NCBI RefSeq assembly: GCF_016679925.1
Contig: NZ_JAEQBW010000019.1
Coordinates: 1 to 34,882, forward strand
DNA: 34,882 bases
Origin: Marivirga aurantiaca
GTDB lineage: Bacteria; Bacteroidota; Bacteroidia; Cytophagales; Cyclobacteriaceae
Direction: 5' to 3'
Positions 24,303 through 32,564 of the stretch are shown piece after piece (position 1 is the first letter of the stretch; the number at the start of each line of letters is the position of its first letter). The notes under the pieces were generated by a model. That model was not told the DNA's origin. It did not search any database and saw nothing but the letters and a program-made list of their open reading frames with translations. A program made the translations under genes and the position numbers.

Positions 24303-24821
24303 ATGAAAACAGAATCATTCAAAAACCTTGCAATTATTTGTTTTATTATTTCAGCTATTTCAATATTGATAAATTTTCTATTAGTCAACAATTTTTATCA
24401 AAGTGGGGGAGGTTTTAGCGACTTGGAAGTCTCGCTTACTTCCATTTTATTAGGTATTATTTTATTTGTGATTATCATGATAGTCAATCTTTCCCTCCTA
24501 AAACCCTATGTATTGAATCATAATCAATCATATTTTAGTAAAAACAAGTTCAAACTGACTCTACTTTCCACATTATTTACTCTTCTTTTTTGCCTGATTG
24601 TAGCCGTAATATTTAATTATGTAGATAATACTCTATCCTATGCATATAGTACTTCACTTAATTCGATGTTTGCATCAGGAAATATGGATGAAATTACGCT
24701 TGAAACATTTTCCCGAATGCCACTTTTTCTGCAGAATATTTTCATGAATTTTATTGCTATAGTAATTGCGCAATTCATCTCTGTTAATTTGGCTTTTAAG
24801 TTCTTCCTGAAAAGGAATTAA
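24303..24821 (+). CDS. Small four-helix membrane protein (DUF4199-like), possible immunity protein
   Basis: A 172-aa protein with four predicted membrane helices (about 9-28, 44-66, 84-105 and 143-165) and no catalytic motif. Size and layout resemble the DUF4199 proteins common in Bacteroidota, whose function is not known. It follows the SDP-like genes in the same direction after a 130-base gap that contains a palindromic repeat, so it may be outside the operon. B. subtilis protects itself from SDP with a small membrane protein (SdpI), so an immunity role is an idea based only on position. Confidence 0.6.
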   Translation: MKTESFKNLAIICFIISAISILINFLLVNNFYQSGGGFSDLEVSLTSILLGIILFVIIMIVNLSLLKPYVLNHNQSYFSKNKFKLTLLSTLFTLLFCLIVAVIFNYVDNTLSYAYSTSLNSMFASGNMDEITLETFSRMPLFLQNIFMNFIAIVIAQFISVNLAFKFFLKRN

Positions 24822-24868
24822 CACCGCTATGTTAAGAAAGCAGGCGATTACCTTCCAAAAACCTCAAT

Positions 24869-24902
24869 AAAAAGCTGGTTTTCAATATTACCCGCTTTTT
24901 TC
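24869..24902 (+). terminator. Terminator after the small membrane protein gene
   Basis: AAAAAGC-TGG pairs imperfectly with CCC-GCTTTTT (24869-24878 and 24891-24900), followed by T to 24902. It separates this gene from the DUF4159 operon. Confidence 0.6.
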
Positions 24903-25024
24903 AACCTGTCTTAAATAATATTTACCTGGTTTATATTTATTAAATCTATACCCAAAACCAACCATTTATATAATTCCCTGACTTATCATTGTTGTAGCCA
25001 ACTTTTTGCCGTAAAATAGCAGTA

Positions 25025-25642
25025 ATGAATGAGTTTTTCTTTACACGCTTGCAGTACGAATCCGGAGACTGGAATGTAGATCAGCGGATGCCCAGCAATT
25101 TATTGAATTCTCTGATTGAATATACCAATATCCCTGTGGATACAGTAGAAAAAGTGATTCCTTTAAGTAGTGAAGAAATCTTCAAAAGCCCGTTTTGTTA
25201 CTTGAGTGGCCATAAACTGGTACAGTTTACCAGGCGGGAAAGGGAAAATTTTGAAAAGCACATCCAAAATGGTGGCTTCATCTTCGTAGACGATTGTAAC
25301 CATGATATTGATGGGCTTTTTGCAAAATCATTTGAGAACCAAATGGCTGAAATATATGGCAATGGAGCTTTGAAGAAAATCCCCAACGATCATGACATTT
25401 ATTACAGCTTTTTTGAATTTGAGGATGGGCCCCCAACTACTACCCAGGAGCTGAATGGTTGGGGAGATGATATTGTACATGATTACTTAAAAGCCATTAC
25501 AGTTGATGATAAAATCAGAGTTTTGTACAGCAATAAAGATTATGGTTGCGAATGGGATTATGATTTTAGAAATAAAAGATGGTTGGCGGAAGACAATACT
25601 AAATTCGCAGTTAACATCGTGATGTATGCCTTATTTAACTGA
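25025..25642 (+). CDS. DUF4159 domain-containing protein
   Basis: A 205-aa protein matching DUF4159, a glutamine-amidotransferase-like (Rossmann) domain of unknown activity. It has FFFTRLQYESGDW at the start, YLSGHKLVQFTRRE (about 59-72), FVDDCNHD (about 87-94) and FAVNIVMYAL at the end. There is no signal peptide, unlike many relatives. It opens an operon with MoxR, DUF58 and BatA-like genes, a common grouping in Bacteroidota and Myxococcota. The gap to the moxR-type gene is 22 bases. Confidence 0.88.
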   Translation: MNEFFFTRLQYESGDWNVDQRMPSNLLNSLIEYTNIPVDTVEKVIPLSSEEIFKSPFCYLSGHKLVQFTRRERENFEKHIQNGGFIFVDDCNHDIDGLFAKSFENQMAEIYGNGALKKIPNDHDIYYSFFEFEDGPPTTTQELNGWGDDIVHDYLKAITVDDKIRVLYSNKDYGCEWDYDFRNKRWLAEDNTKFAVNIVMYALFN

Positions 25643-25664
25643 TTGATTAACATTTTATTACAGA

Positions 25665-26642
25665 ATGACTGAACAGGATATAAAAGAATTAAGTGGCCGG
25701 TTTAGATCGGCCAAAATAGAGTTGGCCAAAGTAATTGTAGGGCAGGAGCACGTAATCAACGAAGTGTTTATGGCATTACTGGCGGATGGCCATATTCTAT
25801 TGGAAGGGGTTCCTGGATTAGGCAAAACATTGTTGGTGAGGTCATTATCAAAAGTGATGGATTTGGATTTTCATCGGATTCAGTTTACTCCTGATTTAAT
25901 GCCATCCGACATCATTGGCATGGAAATCCTGGAGGAGGACAGAGCCACCGGGAAAAGGTTTTTCAAGTTCAATAAGGGACCTATTTTCACTCATATTTTA
26001 TTGGCAGATGAAATCAATCGTACACCTCCCAAAACACAATCTGCTTTATTGGAAGCGATGCAAGAGCGCGAGGTGACTTATGCAGGGCAAACATACGAAC
26101 TACCCAAGCCCTTCTTTTTGTTGGCTACACAGAATCCTTTAGAGCAGTCAGGAACTTATCCTTTACCTGAAGCGCAGTTAGATCGCTTTTTATTTTATAG
26201 TATAGTGGAGTATCCCGCTGTAGATGAGGAATTAGAAATACTCAAACAAACAACAAGTTCAATAACTAACGAAATAAAAGCACAGCTTTCGGCTGAAAAT
26301 ATCCTTTTAGCCAAGAAATGGGTAAGGGATATCACAATTGACCTTTCGATCATTCAAAAAATCAATGAATTGGTACGAAATACAAGGCCTCAAACCAGTG
26401 AGAATGAGAAGGTAAAGACATTTGTGGAATGGGGCGCAGGGCCAAGGGCTGGTCAATCGATTATATTAGCTTCCAAAGCCAAGGCTTTTATGGAAGGAAG
26501 GTTGGCAGTAATTCCGGATGATATATTATCTGTTGCTCAGGCTGTTCTTAGACATAGGATAGTAATGAATTTTACGGCACGAACAGAAGGTTACACTGTC
26601 ACTCAACTAGTTAATGAATTATTAAAAGGATTTAGAAAATAG
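25665..26642 (+). CDS. MoxR family AAA+ ATPase
   Basis: A 325-aa AAA+ chaperone-like ATPase. Walker A is G48-V-P-G-L-G-K54-T55, Walker B ILLADE ends at E116, sensor 1 is N157 in LLATQNP, and an arginine finger lies in LDRF. MoxR ATPases act with vWA-domain proteins to mature or activate partner complexes. The next gene encodes exactly such a partner (DUF58). Length and motifs are normal. Confidence 0.96.
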   Translation: MTEQDIKELSGRFRSAKIELAKVIVGQEHVINEVFMALLADGHILLEGVPGLGKTLLVRSLSKVMDLDFHRIQFTPDLMPSDIIGMEILEEDRATGKRFFKFNKGPIFTHILLADEINRTPPKTQSALLEAMQEREVTYAGQTYELPKPFFLLATQNPLEQSGTYPLPEAQLDRFLFYSIVEYPAVDEELEILKQTTSSITNEIKAQLSAENILLAKKWVRDITIDLSIIQKINELVRNTRPQTSENEKVKTFVEWGAGPRAGQSIILASKAKAFMEGRLAVIPDDILSVAQAVLRHRIVMNFTARTEGYTVTQLVNELLKGFRK

Positions 26643-26644
26643 AT

Positions 26645-26680
26645 ATGCTCAATTCCTTTCAGGAAAATGAAAGGAAGCAT
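26645..26680 (+). other. Hairpin between the moxR-type and DUF58 genes
   Basis: TTCCTTTC (26653-26660) pairs with GAAAGGAA (26669-26676), and outer ATGC/GCAT pairs extend it. It is the only sizeable gap (89 bases) inside this operon. There is no T run, so an mRNA-processing or stability hairpin is more likely than a terminator. Confidence 0.4.
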
Positions 26681-26731
26681 TTGAAAGGGCAAATGTAATC
26701 TGTTCCTATTGTCCTAATTACTTAAAAACAT

Positions 26732-27595
26732 ATGTCTTCTATCCAACAAATATTCTCTTTAACTGATTTAGAAGCCTTGAAAGCTTTACAAATCTATATC
26801 AGGCATTTTGTAGATGGAATTATATCAGGGATGCATCAAAGTCCCAGAAAAGGATTTGGTATAGAATTCAAAGAATATAAAAACTACACTCCGGGCGATA
26901 GTCTCAAGCAATTGGACTGGAAATATTTTGCCAGAACTGATCATTACATGATTAAAGAAGCGGAAGTGGAGCGCCAACATGATTTTATTTTTGTTTTGGA
27001 TCGGAGTAAGTCTATGCAATTCAAAGGAAAAGAAGCTTCTAAATATGATATTTCACGAGCATTTATAGCTTCATTGTCTTATCTGGCCAAACAACAACAT
27101 GATAGTTATCAGTTGTTTAATGCTAAAAGCAACGCAAGGAATTTTGACACTTTTTTGTATGAATTGATCAAACAGGAAACGGATGTTTCTTTTGAATTCA
27201 CGGAAATGCTTCCTGACAAGAAGCAATCCTCTAGAACCACAGCCTTTATCATTTCTGATGGTTACCTGACAGATGATGAGTTGGAAAAGCTTTTGAAAAG
27301 TTGGTCATACGCTTCTCAGAAAACTGTTTTTGTCCATTTGTTGTTTGAAAATGAGATGAAACTGAATTTTGAAAAGGAAAACTATAGGTTTAAGGATTTG
27401 GAGTCGGGAAGAACAGTGCAAATAAATACCAAAGAGGCCAGAATGGAGTATCAGCATCAATTGAATAACTGGCATAGAGGCATTAAAAATTTATGTGCTA
27501 AAAATGAAATCATGTACTTTCAATTGGAGGACATAAAACCACTTGAACATGATATCATTCAGTTATTAACCCTGATGAATTTTAATCTGAAATGA
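26732..27595 (+). CDS. DUF58 (vWA-like) protein
   Basis: A 287-aa cytoplasmic protein. The conserved DUF58 core G-x-x-EFKEYKNYTPGDS...LDWKYFART is at about 43-69. The vWA metal-binding (MIDAS) motif is D90-R-S92-K-S94. DUF58 proteins are the usual partners of MoxR ATPases. The stop overlaps the start of the next gene by four bases (ATGA), so translation is coupled. Confidence 0.94.
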   Translation: MSSIQQIFSLTDLEALKALQIYIRHFVDGIISGMHQSPRKGFGIEFKEYKNYTPGDSLKQLDWKYFARTDHYMIKEAEVERQHDFIFVLDRSKSMQFKGKEASKYDISRAFIASLSYLAKQQHDSYQLFNAKSNARNFDTFLYELIKQETDVSFEFTEMLPDKKQSSRTTAFIISDGYLTDDELEKLLKSWSYASQKTVFVHLLFENEMKLNFEKENYRFKDLESGRTVQINTKEARMEYQHQLNNWHRGIKNLCAKNEIMYFQLEDIKPLEHDIIQLLTLMNFNLK

Positions 27596-28632
27596 GTTTA
27601 GTTAATCCCATATGGCTTTGGGGGCTAATGGCTCTGTTGATTCCACTTTTAATTCATTTGTGGAGCAAGCAGAAAACCAGAGTTTTACCTTTCGGAAGTA
27701 TCAGGTTTCTAAAGGAATCATCGAATAACCGGTCGCGCAGTATTCAATTGACCAGCGTGTTATTGATGCTTTTAAGGATGCTCATCATTACGCTATTGGT
27801 TCTTTTATTGGCCAAGTGGGTTTTACCTTCTTCCGGGAATGAAAAAAAACAGAATTGGTTACTATTGGGTGATGGTATTGATTTGCCTCAAGCTTATGAG
27901 AATGAGATATTTGAAGTTTATCAGGTGACGGATTTAAAGGAAGGAAAACAATATCTGAATCAGTGGTACTTTATGCAGGAAATTGGGGAACAATATCCTG
28001 AAATTGATTCACTTGTTTGGATAGACAATTTCAGATCCACTGATTTTTGGGGGGAAATACCTGCACTTAATTTTTCCTATAAATTAATCAATCATTCCAA
28101 TGATATGTCGGAAAAACAGCTTTCGAAAATGGATTCGGATACAGCTTTTTATAAGGTTCTCGATTTGAAGAAATCAGACCAATTATTGATTAATAATATA
28201 TTGAAATCCAATAGTTTATATACAAACAACCAGGTTGTATTTTCAAATACTGCTCAAACCCCTGATATTTTATTCTCCAGTGAGGTACAAGATGATGTAC
28301 TATTACAATTTATATTTACGGATGACTTACAACAAACTTATAAGGTTGATGAACAATGGTCACAAAAGATTATTTATTTAGGGAATTTGTTTCTGAAAGA
28401 TAAACGTAAGCAGGATGAACTATTGGTAATTATTAGTGAGCATTTAGCACAATGGAGACAGCCTCTATGGAGCTATAATGACTTTGATATTGCTACGAAT
28501 GTTAAAAGAGACGAGATAAATAAAGTATTGAAAAACAACACTATATCTGAAACTAATGAAATTTTGTTTTGGATTATATTAGTTCTTTTTATGCTGGAAA
28601 GGTTTTGGGTTTATCAAAAAGCTAATGCATAA
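27592..28632 (+). CDS. BatA-like N-terminal domain membrane protein
   Basis: A 346-aa protein that begins with the BatA (aerotolerance regulator N-terminal) module: SLVNPIWLWGLMALLIPLLIHLW, with the first helix at about 6-24, then RVLPFGSIRFLKES and a second helix at about 56-78. A large extracytoplasmic middle and a third helix near the C-terminus (about 324-340) follow. Unlike BatA/BatB it has no vWA domain, and the middle part is not recognised. It overlaps its neighbours on both sides (4 and 8 bases), placing it firmly in the MoxR operon. Confidence 0.85.
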   Translation: MSLVNPIWLWGLMALLIPLLIHLWSKQKTRVLPFGSIRFLKESSNNRSRSIQLTSVLLMLLRMLIITLLVLLLAKWVLPSSGNEKKQNWLLLGDGIDLPQAYENEIFEVYQVTDLKEGKQYLNQWYFMQEIGEQYPEIDSLVWIDNFRSTDFWGEIPALNFSYKLINHSNDMSEKQLSKMDSDTAFYKVLDLKKSDQLLINNILKSNSLYTNNQVVFSNTAQTPDILFSSEVQDDVLLQFIFTDDLQQTYKVDEQWSQKIIYLGNLFLKDKRKQDELLVIISEHLAQWRQPLWSYNDFDIATNVKRDEINKVLKNNTISETNEILFWIILVLFMLERFWVYQKANA

Positions 28633-30841
28633 AGATTTCCTTACATATTGGCAAAAAGTATTGGCGAAATTTTATGCTTCCCAATTAGGAGCTATTTTTC
28701 TTGTGACCGGAGCCACCCTTATGCTCACGCTGGGTATTTTAGCTTTTTTAAACATTCCCTGGCCTGTGGAATTTATTTTTACCTATGTCATCCTTCTATT
28801 ATTTCTATTTCTAATATGGTCTCCTTTATTAAGGTTGAGCCAAGGATTTATAATTGATTATCTTCATCAGAGATATCCTCAACTGGAATATAGTTTAGGC
28901 TTATTTTTTCAATCCAAATTAAATGAAGTAGAACAAATACAGAAGGAGAAAATTTTAAAGCAATTGCCAGTTGTTAGCAAAATTCCTGTCACTGAAAACT
29001 GGCGGATCCTTATCCTTTTTGCAGCTTGTAGTTTAATGGTTTTCTTATTGGGTATGAGCAATTTTAATCCTCGGTTTAAAGATCATACACAAATTTCCAT
29101 TGAAGCTGATACTTTACAAACTTTTGCACAAACTATTGATAAAGAAGCGTTTGAAAGGGGGTCTATTCAGATAAAAGTGAATCCACCTGCTTACACTGGT
29201 TTGCGTGGTTTCAACTGGAAAGAAGGTAAAGTAATTCCTGAAGGAAGCCTGTTGGATTTTGAGGTGATGGATGGCAATATGACTCCTTACCTTATTTTTC
29301 AAGGAATTGACACAGTGGACTTTACGAAGTATGAAGGCAATTGGGGGCACCAATACAAATTAAATTTTTCGCAGGCATTTCAGGTATATTACAAAGCCGG
29401 GGATTTAATTCATACAGATGAAATCAAGATATTAGAGGTGTTACCGGATCAAAAGCCTATGATTCAATTTGATCTAAAGGAAAATAGGGTGGAGATTCCA
29501 TGGACCTCCATTGATATACCATTTCCTATGAAGATTCACATAAAGGATGATTATGGAGTGTCAACCGCCAAAGTGGTAGCTACTTTAAGTAAGGGTGATG
29601 GGGAAGCTGTGAAGTTTCGGGAAATGAAATGGTCACTGCCAGGTTTTCGGCAAGGCAGGAAAGACCAAACCATCAATTATAATTTGCAAATCGATACTTT
29701 GGATTTAGAGCCGGGGGACGAACTTTATTTTTTCATTGAAGTGGCAGACAATAAATATCGTGAAAATCAAAAAACTAAATCTGAAGTGTTTTTTATTGAA
29801 ATTGCTGATACCGTACAACAAGAGTCTGTTGCCTTTGATGGTCTGGCATTATCTATTGAGCCTGAGTTCTTTAAGAGTCAAAGACAAATCATCATTGATA
29901 CTGAGAAATTATTAAAAGAGAGAAAAACACTTTCCCGGTTTCAATTTGAAGACAGAAGTGATGAGATAGGTGCTGATCAGAAGATTTTACGGCTGAGGTA
30001 TGGAATTTTTCTCGGGGAGGAATACGAAGTGACGGGAGGCTTGGGAGAAAGGGCATTTGGTGATCATGAGCATGAGGAAGAAGGAGAACACGATCATGAA
30101 GAGCATGATGAAAATGATCCTCATCAGGACCATAGCGGACATGATCATGTCAATGGTACTCAACCTGGGGAAAGAAATTTCTCCAACGATTTATATAACT
30201 CCCCGGAACTGGAGGTTTATGTACATTCACATGACAATTCAGAAATAGCCACTTTCTTTGATGCAGATGTTAAAAAGAAACTAAAAGAAGCATTGGCCAA
30301 TATGTGGGAAGCAGAATTATATTTACGGACTTATAAACCCAAAAAAGCTTTGCCTTTTGAATATAAAGCACTGGAATTGATCAAGGAAGTACAACGTGCT
30401 TCACGTATTTATGTACAGCGAATGGGCTTTGAACCGCCACCATTGGAATCGGATAAAAAAAGACTTACGGGTGAACTGGAGGATATAAAGCCTAAAACCA
30501 TCGATTATTCAGAAAATAGGGAGGATTTTGTACACCTACTGAGGGATAAAGTGAAGCAAATGAAGCAAATTGAATTGTCAAATGATTTGAATCAACAAAA
30601 ACAGTTGGCACAGGAACTAAGTGAATTGGTAGTAAGGGAAACCTTACAAAATCCTGTGAGATATGCTTTAATATTAGCCCGGATTAATGAATTCAATCAA
30701 TCAGAATCCCAAATCGACTTTAAAGAAATTATTTTACTTACCGAAGAGATTCTCCCTTCGATACCAAATAAATTATCAGCAGATAAAACACCTGACTTAA
30801 AATTGAAAAGTATTTTCCACCAGCAAATAGAAAACAATTAA
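28625..30841 (+). CDS. DUF4175-type membrane protein with His-rich insert
   Basis: A 738-aa protein. Hydrophobic helices at about 20-45, 47-67 and 128-145 are followed by a long extracytoplasmic part with beta-type domains (VNPPAYTGLRG near 192) and a helical C-terminal third, typical of DUF4175 proteins found beside MoxR/BatA genes. An insert at about 479-510 (nt 30059-30154) holds nine His among many Asp and Glu, for example DHEHEEEGEHDHEEHDE. This resembles metal-binding loops of metal transporters and chaperones. The insert sits between otherwise normal sequence and is in frame. Its function is unknown; envelope assembly is the general guess for such operons. Confidence 0.85.
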   Translation: MHKDFLTYWQKVLAKFYASQLGAIFLVTGATLMLTLGILAFLNIPWPVEFIFTYVILLLFLFLIWSPLLRLSQGFIIDYLHQRYPQLEYSLGLFFQSKLNEVEQIQKEKILKQLPVVSKIPVTENWRILILFAACSLMVFLLGMSNFNPRFKDHTQISIEADTLQTFAQTIDKEAFERGSIQIKVNPPAYTGLRGFNWKEGKVIPEGSLLDFEVMDGNMTPYLIFQGIDTVDFTKYEGNWGHQYKLNFSQAFQVYYKAGDLIHTDEIKILEVLPDQKPMIQFDLKENRVEIPWTSIDIPFPMKIHIKDDYGVSTAKVVATLSKGDGEAVKFREMKWSLPGFRQGRKDQTINYNLQIDTLDLEPGDELYFFIEVADNKYRENQKTKSEVFFIEIADTVQQESVAFDGLALSIEPEFFKSQRQIIIDTEKLLKERKTLSRFQFEDRSDEIGADQKILRLRYGIFLGEEYEVTGGLGERAFGDHEHEEEGEHDHEEHDENDPHQDHSGHDHVNGTQPGERNFSNDLYNSPELEVYVHSHDNSEIATFFDADVKKKLKEALANMWEAELYLRTYKPKKALPFEYKALELIKEVQRASRIYVQRMGFEPPPLESDKKRLTGELEDIKPKTIDYSENREDFVHLLRDKVKQMKQIELSNDLNQQKQLAQELSELVVRETLQNPVRYALILARINEFNQSESQIDFKEIILLTEEILPSIPNKLSADKTPDLKLKSIFHQQIENN

Positions 30842-30842
30842 T

Positions 30843-32555
30843 TTGACTGCATTATCTTTTACCAACGACTTTAACCTATGGCATGCTCTCCTGTTAAGTG
30901 TAGCATTTATACTCATTTCCATAGGGGAATGGCGTAAAAGGAAACGTAGGAGATTATTTAGAATTATAGCGGTTTTGATAGGGCTTATCTCTTTGTATAT
31001 CATTTATTTAAAGCCAGTTACTTATACAGAAAAGCCATTACAATCGATCGTTTTATTAGGGGAAGAAACAGATGAGTCTTATTCGGATTCCCTTATAAAG
31101 GAAAAGAATTATGAGATTTTTTGGTGGGACAATCAACAGGCTATTTTAAGGTCAGGCAACCGTAAAAGTACTACTACCTTTACAGGACTGGATTATGCCA
31201 TTGACACCTTATTTACAGTTGGTTCTATACCACCAATTAATCCGGATTATTATCAACATAGGGTAAACCTGCGAACTAATCAGCCAAAAATTAGCATCAA
31301 TTATCTCAAAAAGATTCACCTGGGTGAAAAACTGAAGCTTGAAGTGGCCAATATCTCCAATCATTCTCTCCACTTAGCAGGAGTATTAGGGAATGACAGT
31401 ATGAAAGCTCAACATTTACCAGCAGGAGAAAAGCTTCTTAAAACCATCCAACCCAAAACCTCGGGTCATATAAAGGGTGAGCTGACTATTAATAAACAAG
31501 AGGTTTATCATTTCTCCACCTTAGTGTATGAGGAGCAAAAGTTTGTATTCCATTTATTGGCAGAAACCCCTGATTTTGAATGGCGTTTTTTAAAAGACTA
31601 TCTGACTGAAAATGGGCATGCAGTTTATTTAAAAAGTAAAATTTCAAAGGACAAGTACAAATCCTCTTTTTCCAATTGGCCGGATTCATTAGCTCAGCAA
31701 ATGAAAAGTGATAACCCGCTGTACGTGAATGTGTTAATTACTGACATGAATGCGTGGAACACTTTAAATATAAAAAATAAAAACAACTATATAGAAGCCT
31801 TAAAGCCAAAGCACGGCACCTTGATTTTTAGAGCCAACCCTAATTCCAGAATGTCCCTTCAATCCATTCATTCCTCCTTAAAGGAGACAGTTGTTACGGG
31901 TAGCGAAATATTTTCATTACGGGGTATTAATCAACTGAATGTAAACCTTATAAACCACTTTGAGGAAGTCATAAATTTGCACTTACAGAAAATTATTTTA
32001 GCAGAAATGAGTGTAGGTATTATAAGCATTCAGGATAGTTATAAATGGCAATTGGGGGGCAAGCAGGAAGAATATGAGAGTTACTGGAGCGCTGTGTTGA
32101 ACCAATTAATGAGAACTCAAGTAGATGTTCAGGTTTTTAAAACACAATGGCCTGTTAAATATCAGCCTTTTCATGCGCAAATATGGAGTAATCAATCATT
32201 GGGAACAGCCAAAATCATTAACCCAAAAATGGATACTCTTGAACTTAAACTCACTAATGATTTAATTTATCCGGAAAGAGAGCATTTGGTGTATTTCCCC
32301 GGATTAGCTGGCTGGCATCAATTGCATTTGAAAGAAAAATCTTTATATTATCACTTTTACGTTCATGAAGTAAATACGGCTCAGCAGGCATCAATGGAAT
32401 TGCCTTATGAGTTTGCATATAATTCCTATTTGGAGCAGTTTGGAAGGTATGAAGATGATATTTCATCGAATAAAAAAGAAGAGCCTTTGACTTTTTGGTT
32501 TTTTTTAATGTTTTTGTTAAGTATGGGGTTTTTATGGATGGAAGAGAAATTATAG
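30843..32555 (+). CDS. Uncharacterised three-helix membrane protein of the MoxR operon
   Basis: A 570-aa protein I cannot assign to a family with confidence. Two N-terminal helices (about 13-29 and 36-57, with a KRKRRR positive patch between) and one C-terminal helix (about 548-563, ending MGFLWMEEKL) enclose a large extracytoplasmic region. The layout is like BatA-associated proteins with an amidotransferase-like middle domain. The start is TTG at 30843: a TAG lies in frame at 30828 and the first ATG is far inside, past both helices. It begins one base after the DUF4175 stop. Confidence 0.8.
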   Translation: MTALSFTNDFNLWHALLLSVAFILISIGEWRKRKRRRLFRIIAVLIGLISLYIIYLKPVTYTEKPLQSIVLLGEETDESYSDSLIKEKNYEIFWWDNQQAILRSGNRKSTTTFTGLDYAIDTLFTVGSIPPINPDYYQHRVNLRTNQPKISINYLKKIHLGEKLKLEVANISNHSLHLAGVLGNDSMKAQHLPAGEKLLKTIQPKTSGHIKGELTINKQEVYHFSTLVYEEQKFVFHLLAETPDFEWRFLKDYLTENGHAVYLKSKISKDKYKSSFSNWPDSLAQQMKSDNPLYVNVLITDMNAWNTLNIKNKNNYIEALKPKHGTLIFRANPNSRMSLQSIHSSLKETVVTGSEIFSLRGINQLNVNLINHFEEVINLHLQKIILAEMSVGIISIQDSYKWQLGGKQEEYESYWSAVLNQLMRTQVDVQVFKTQWPVKYQPFHAQIWSNQSLGTAKIINPKMDTLELKLTNDLIYPEREHLVYFPGLAGWHQLHLKEKSLYYHFYVHEVNTAQQASMELPYEFAYNSYLEQFGRYEDDISSNKKEEPLTFWFFLMFLLSMGFLWMEEKL

Positions 32556-32564
32556 CAATATAAA

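Noticed and set aside
24822-25024. Promoter for the DUF4159-MoxR operon
   Set aside because: No TAnnTTTG element with a properly spaced TTG could be found, so none is called.
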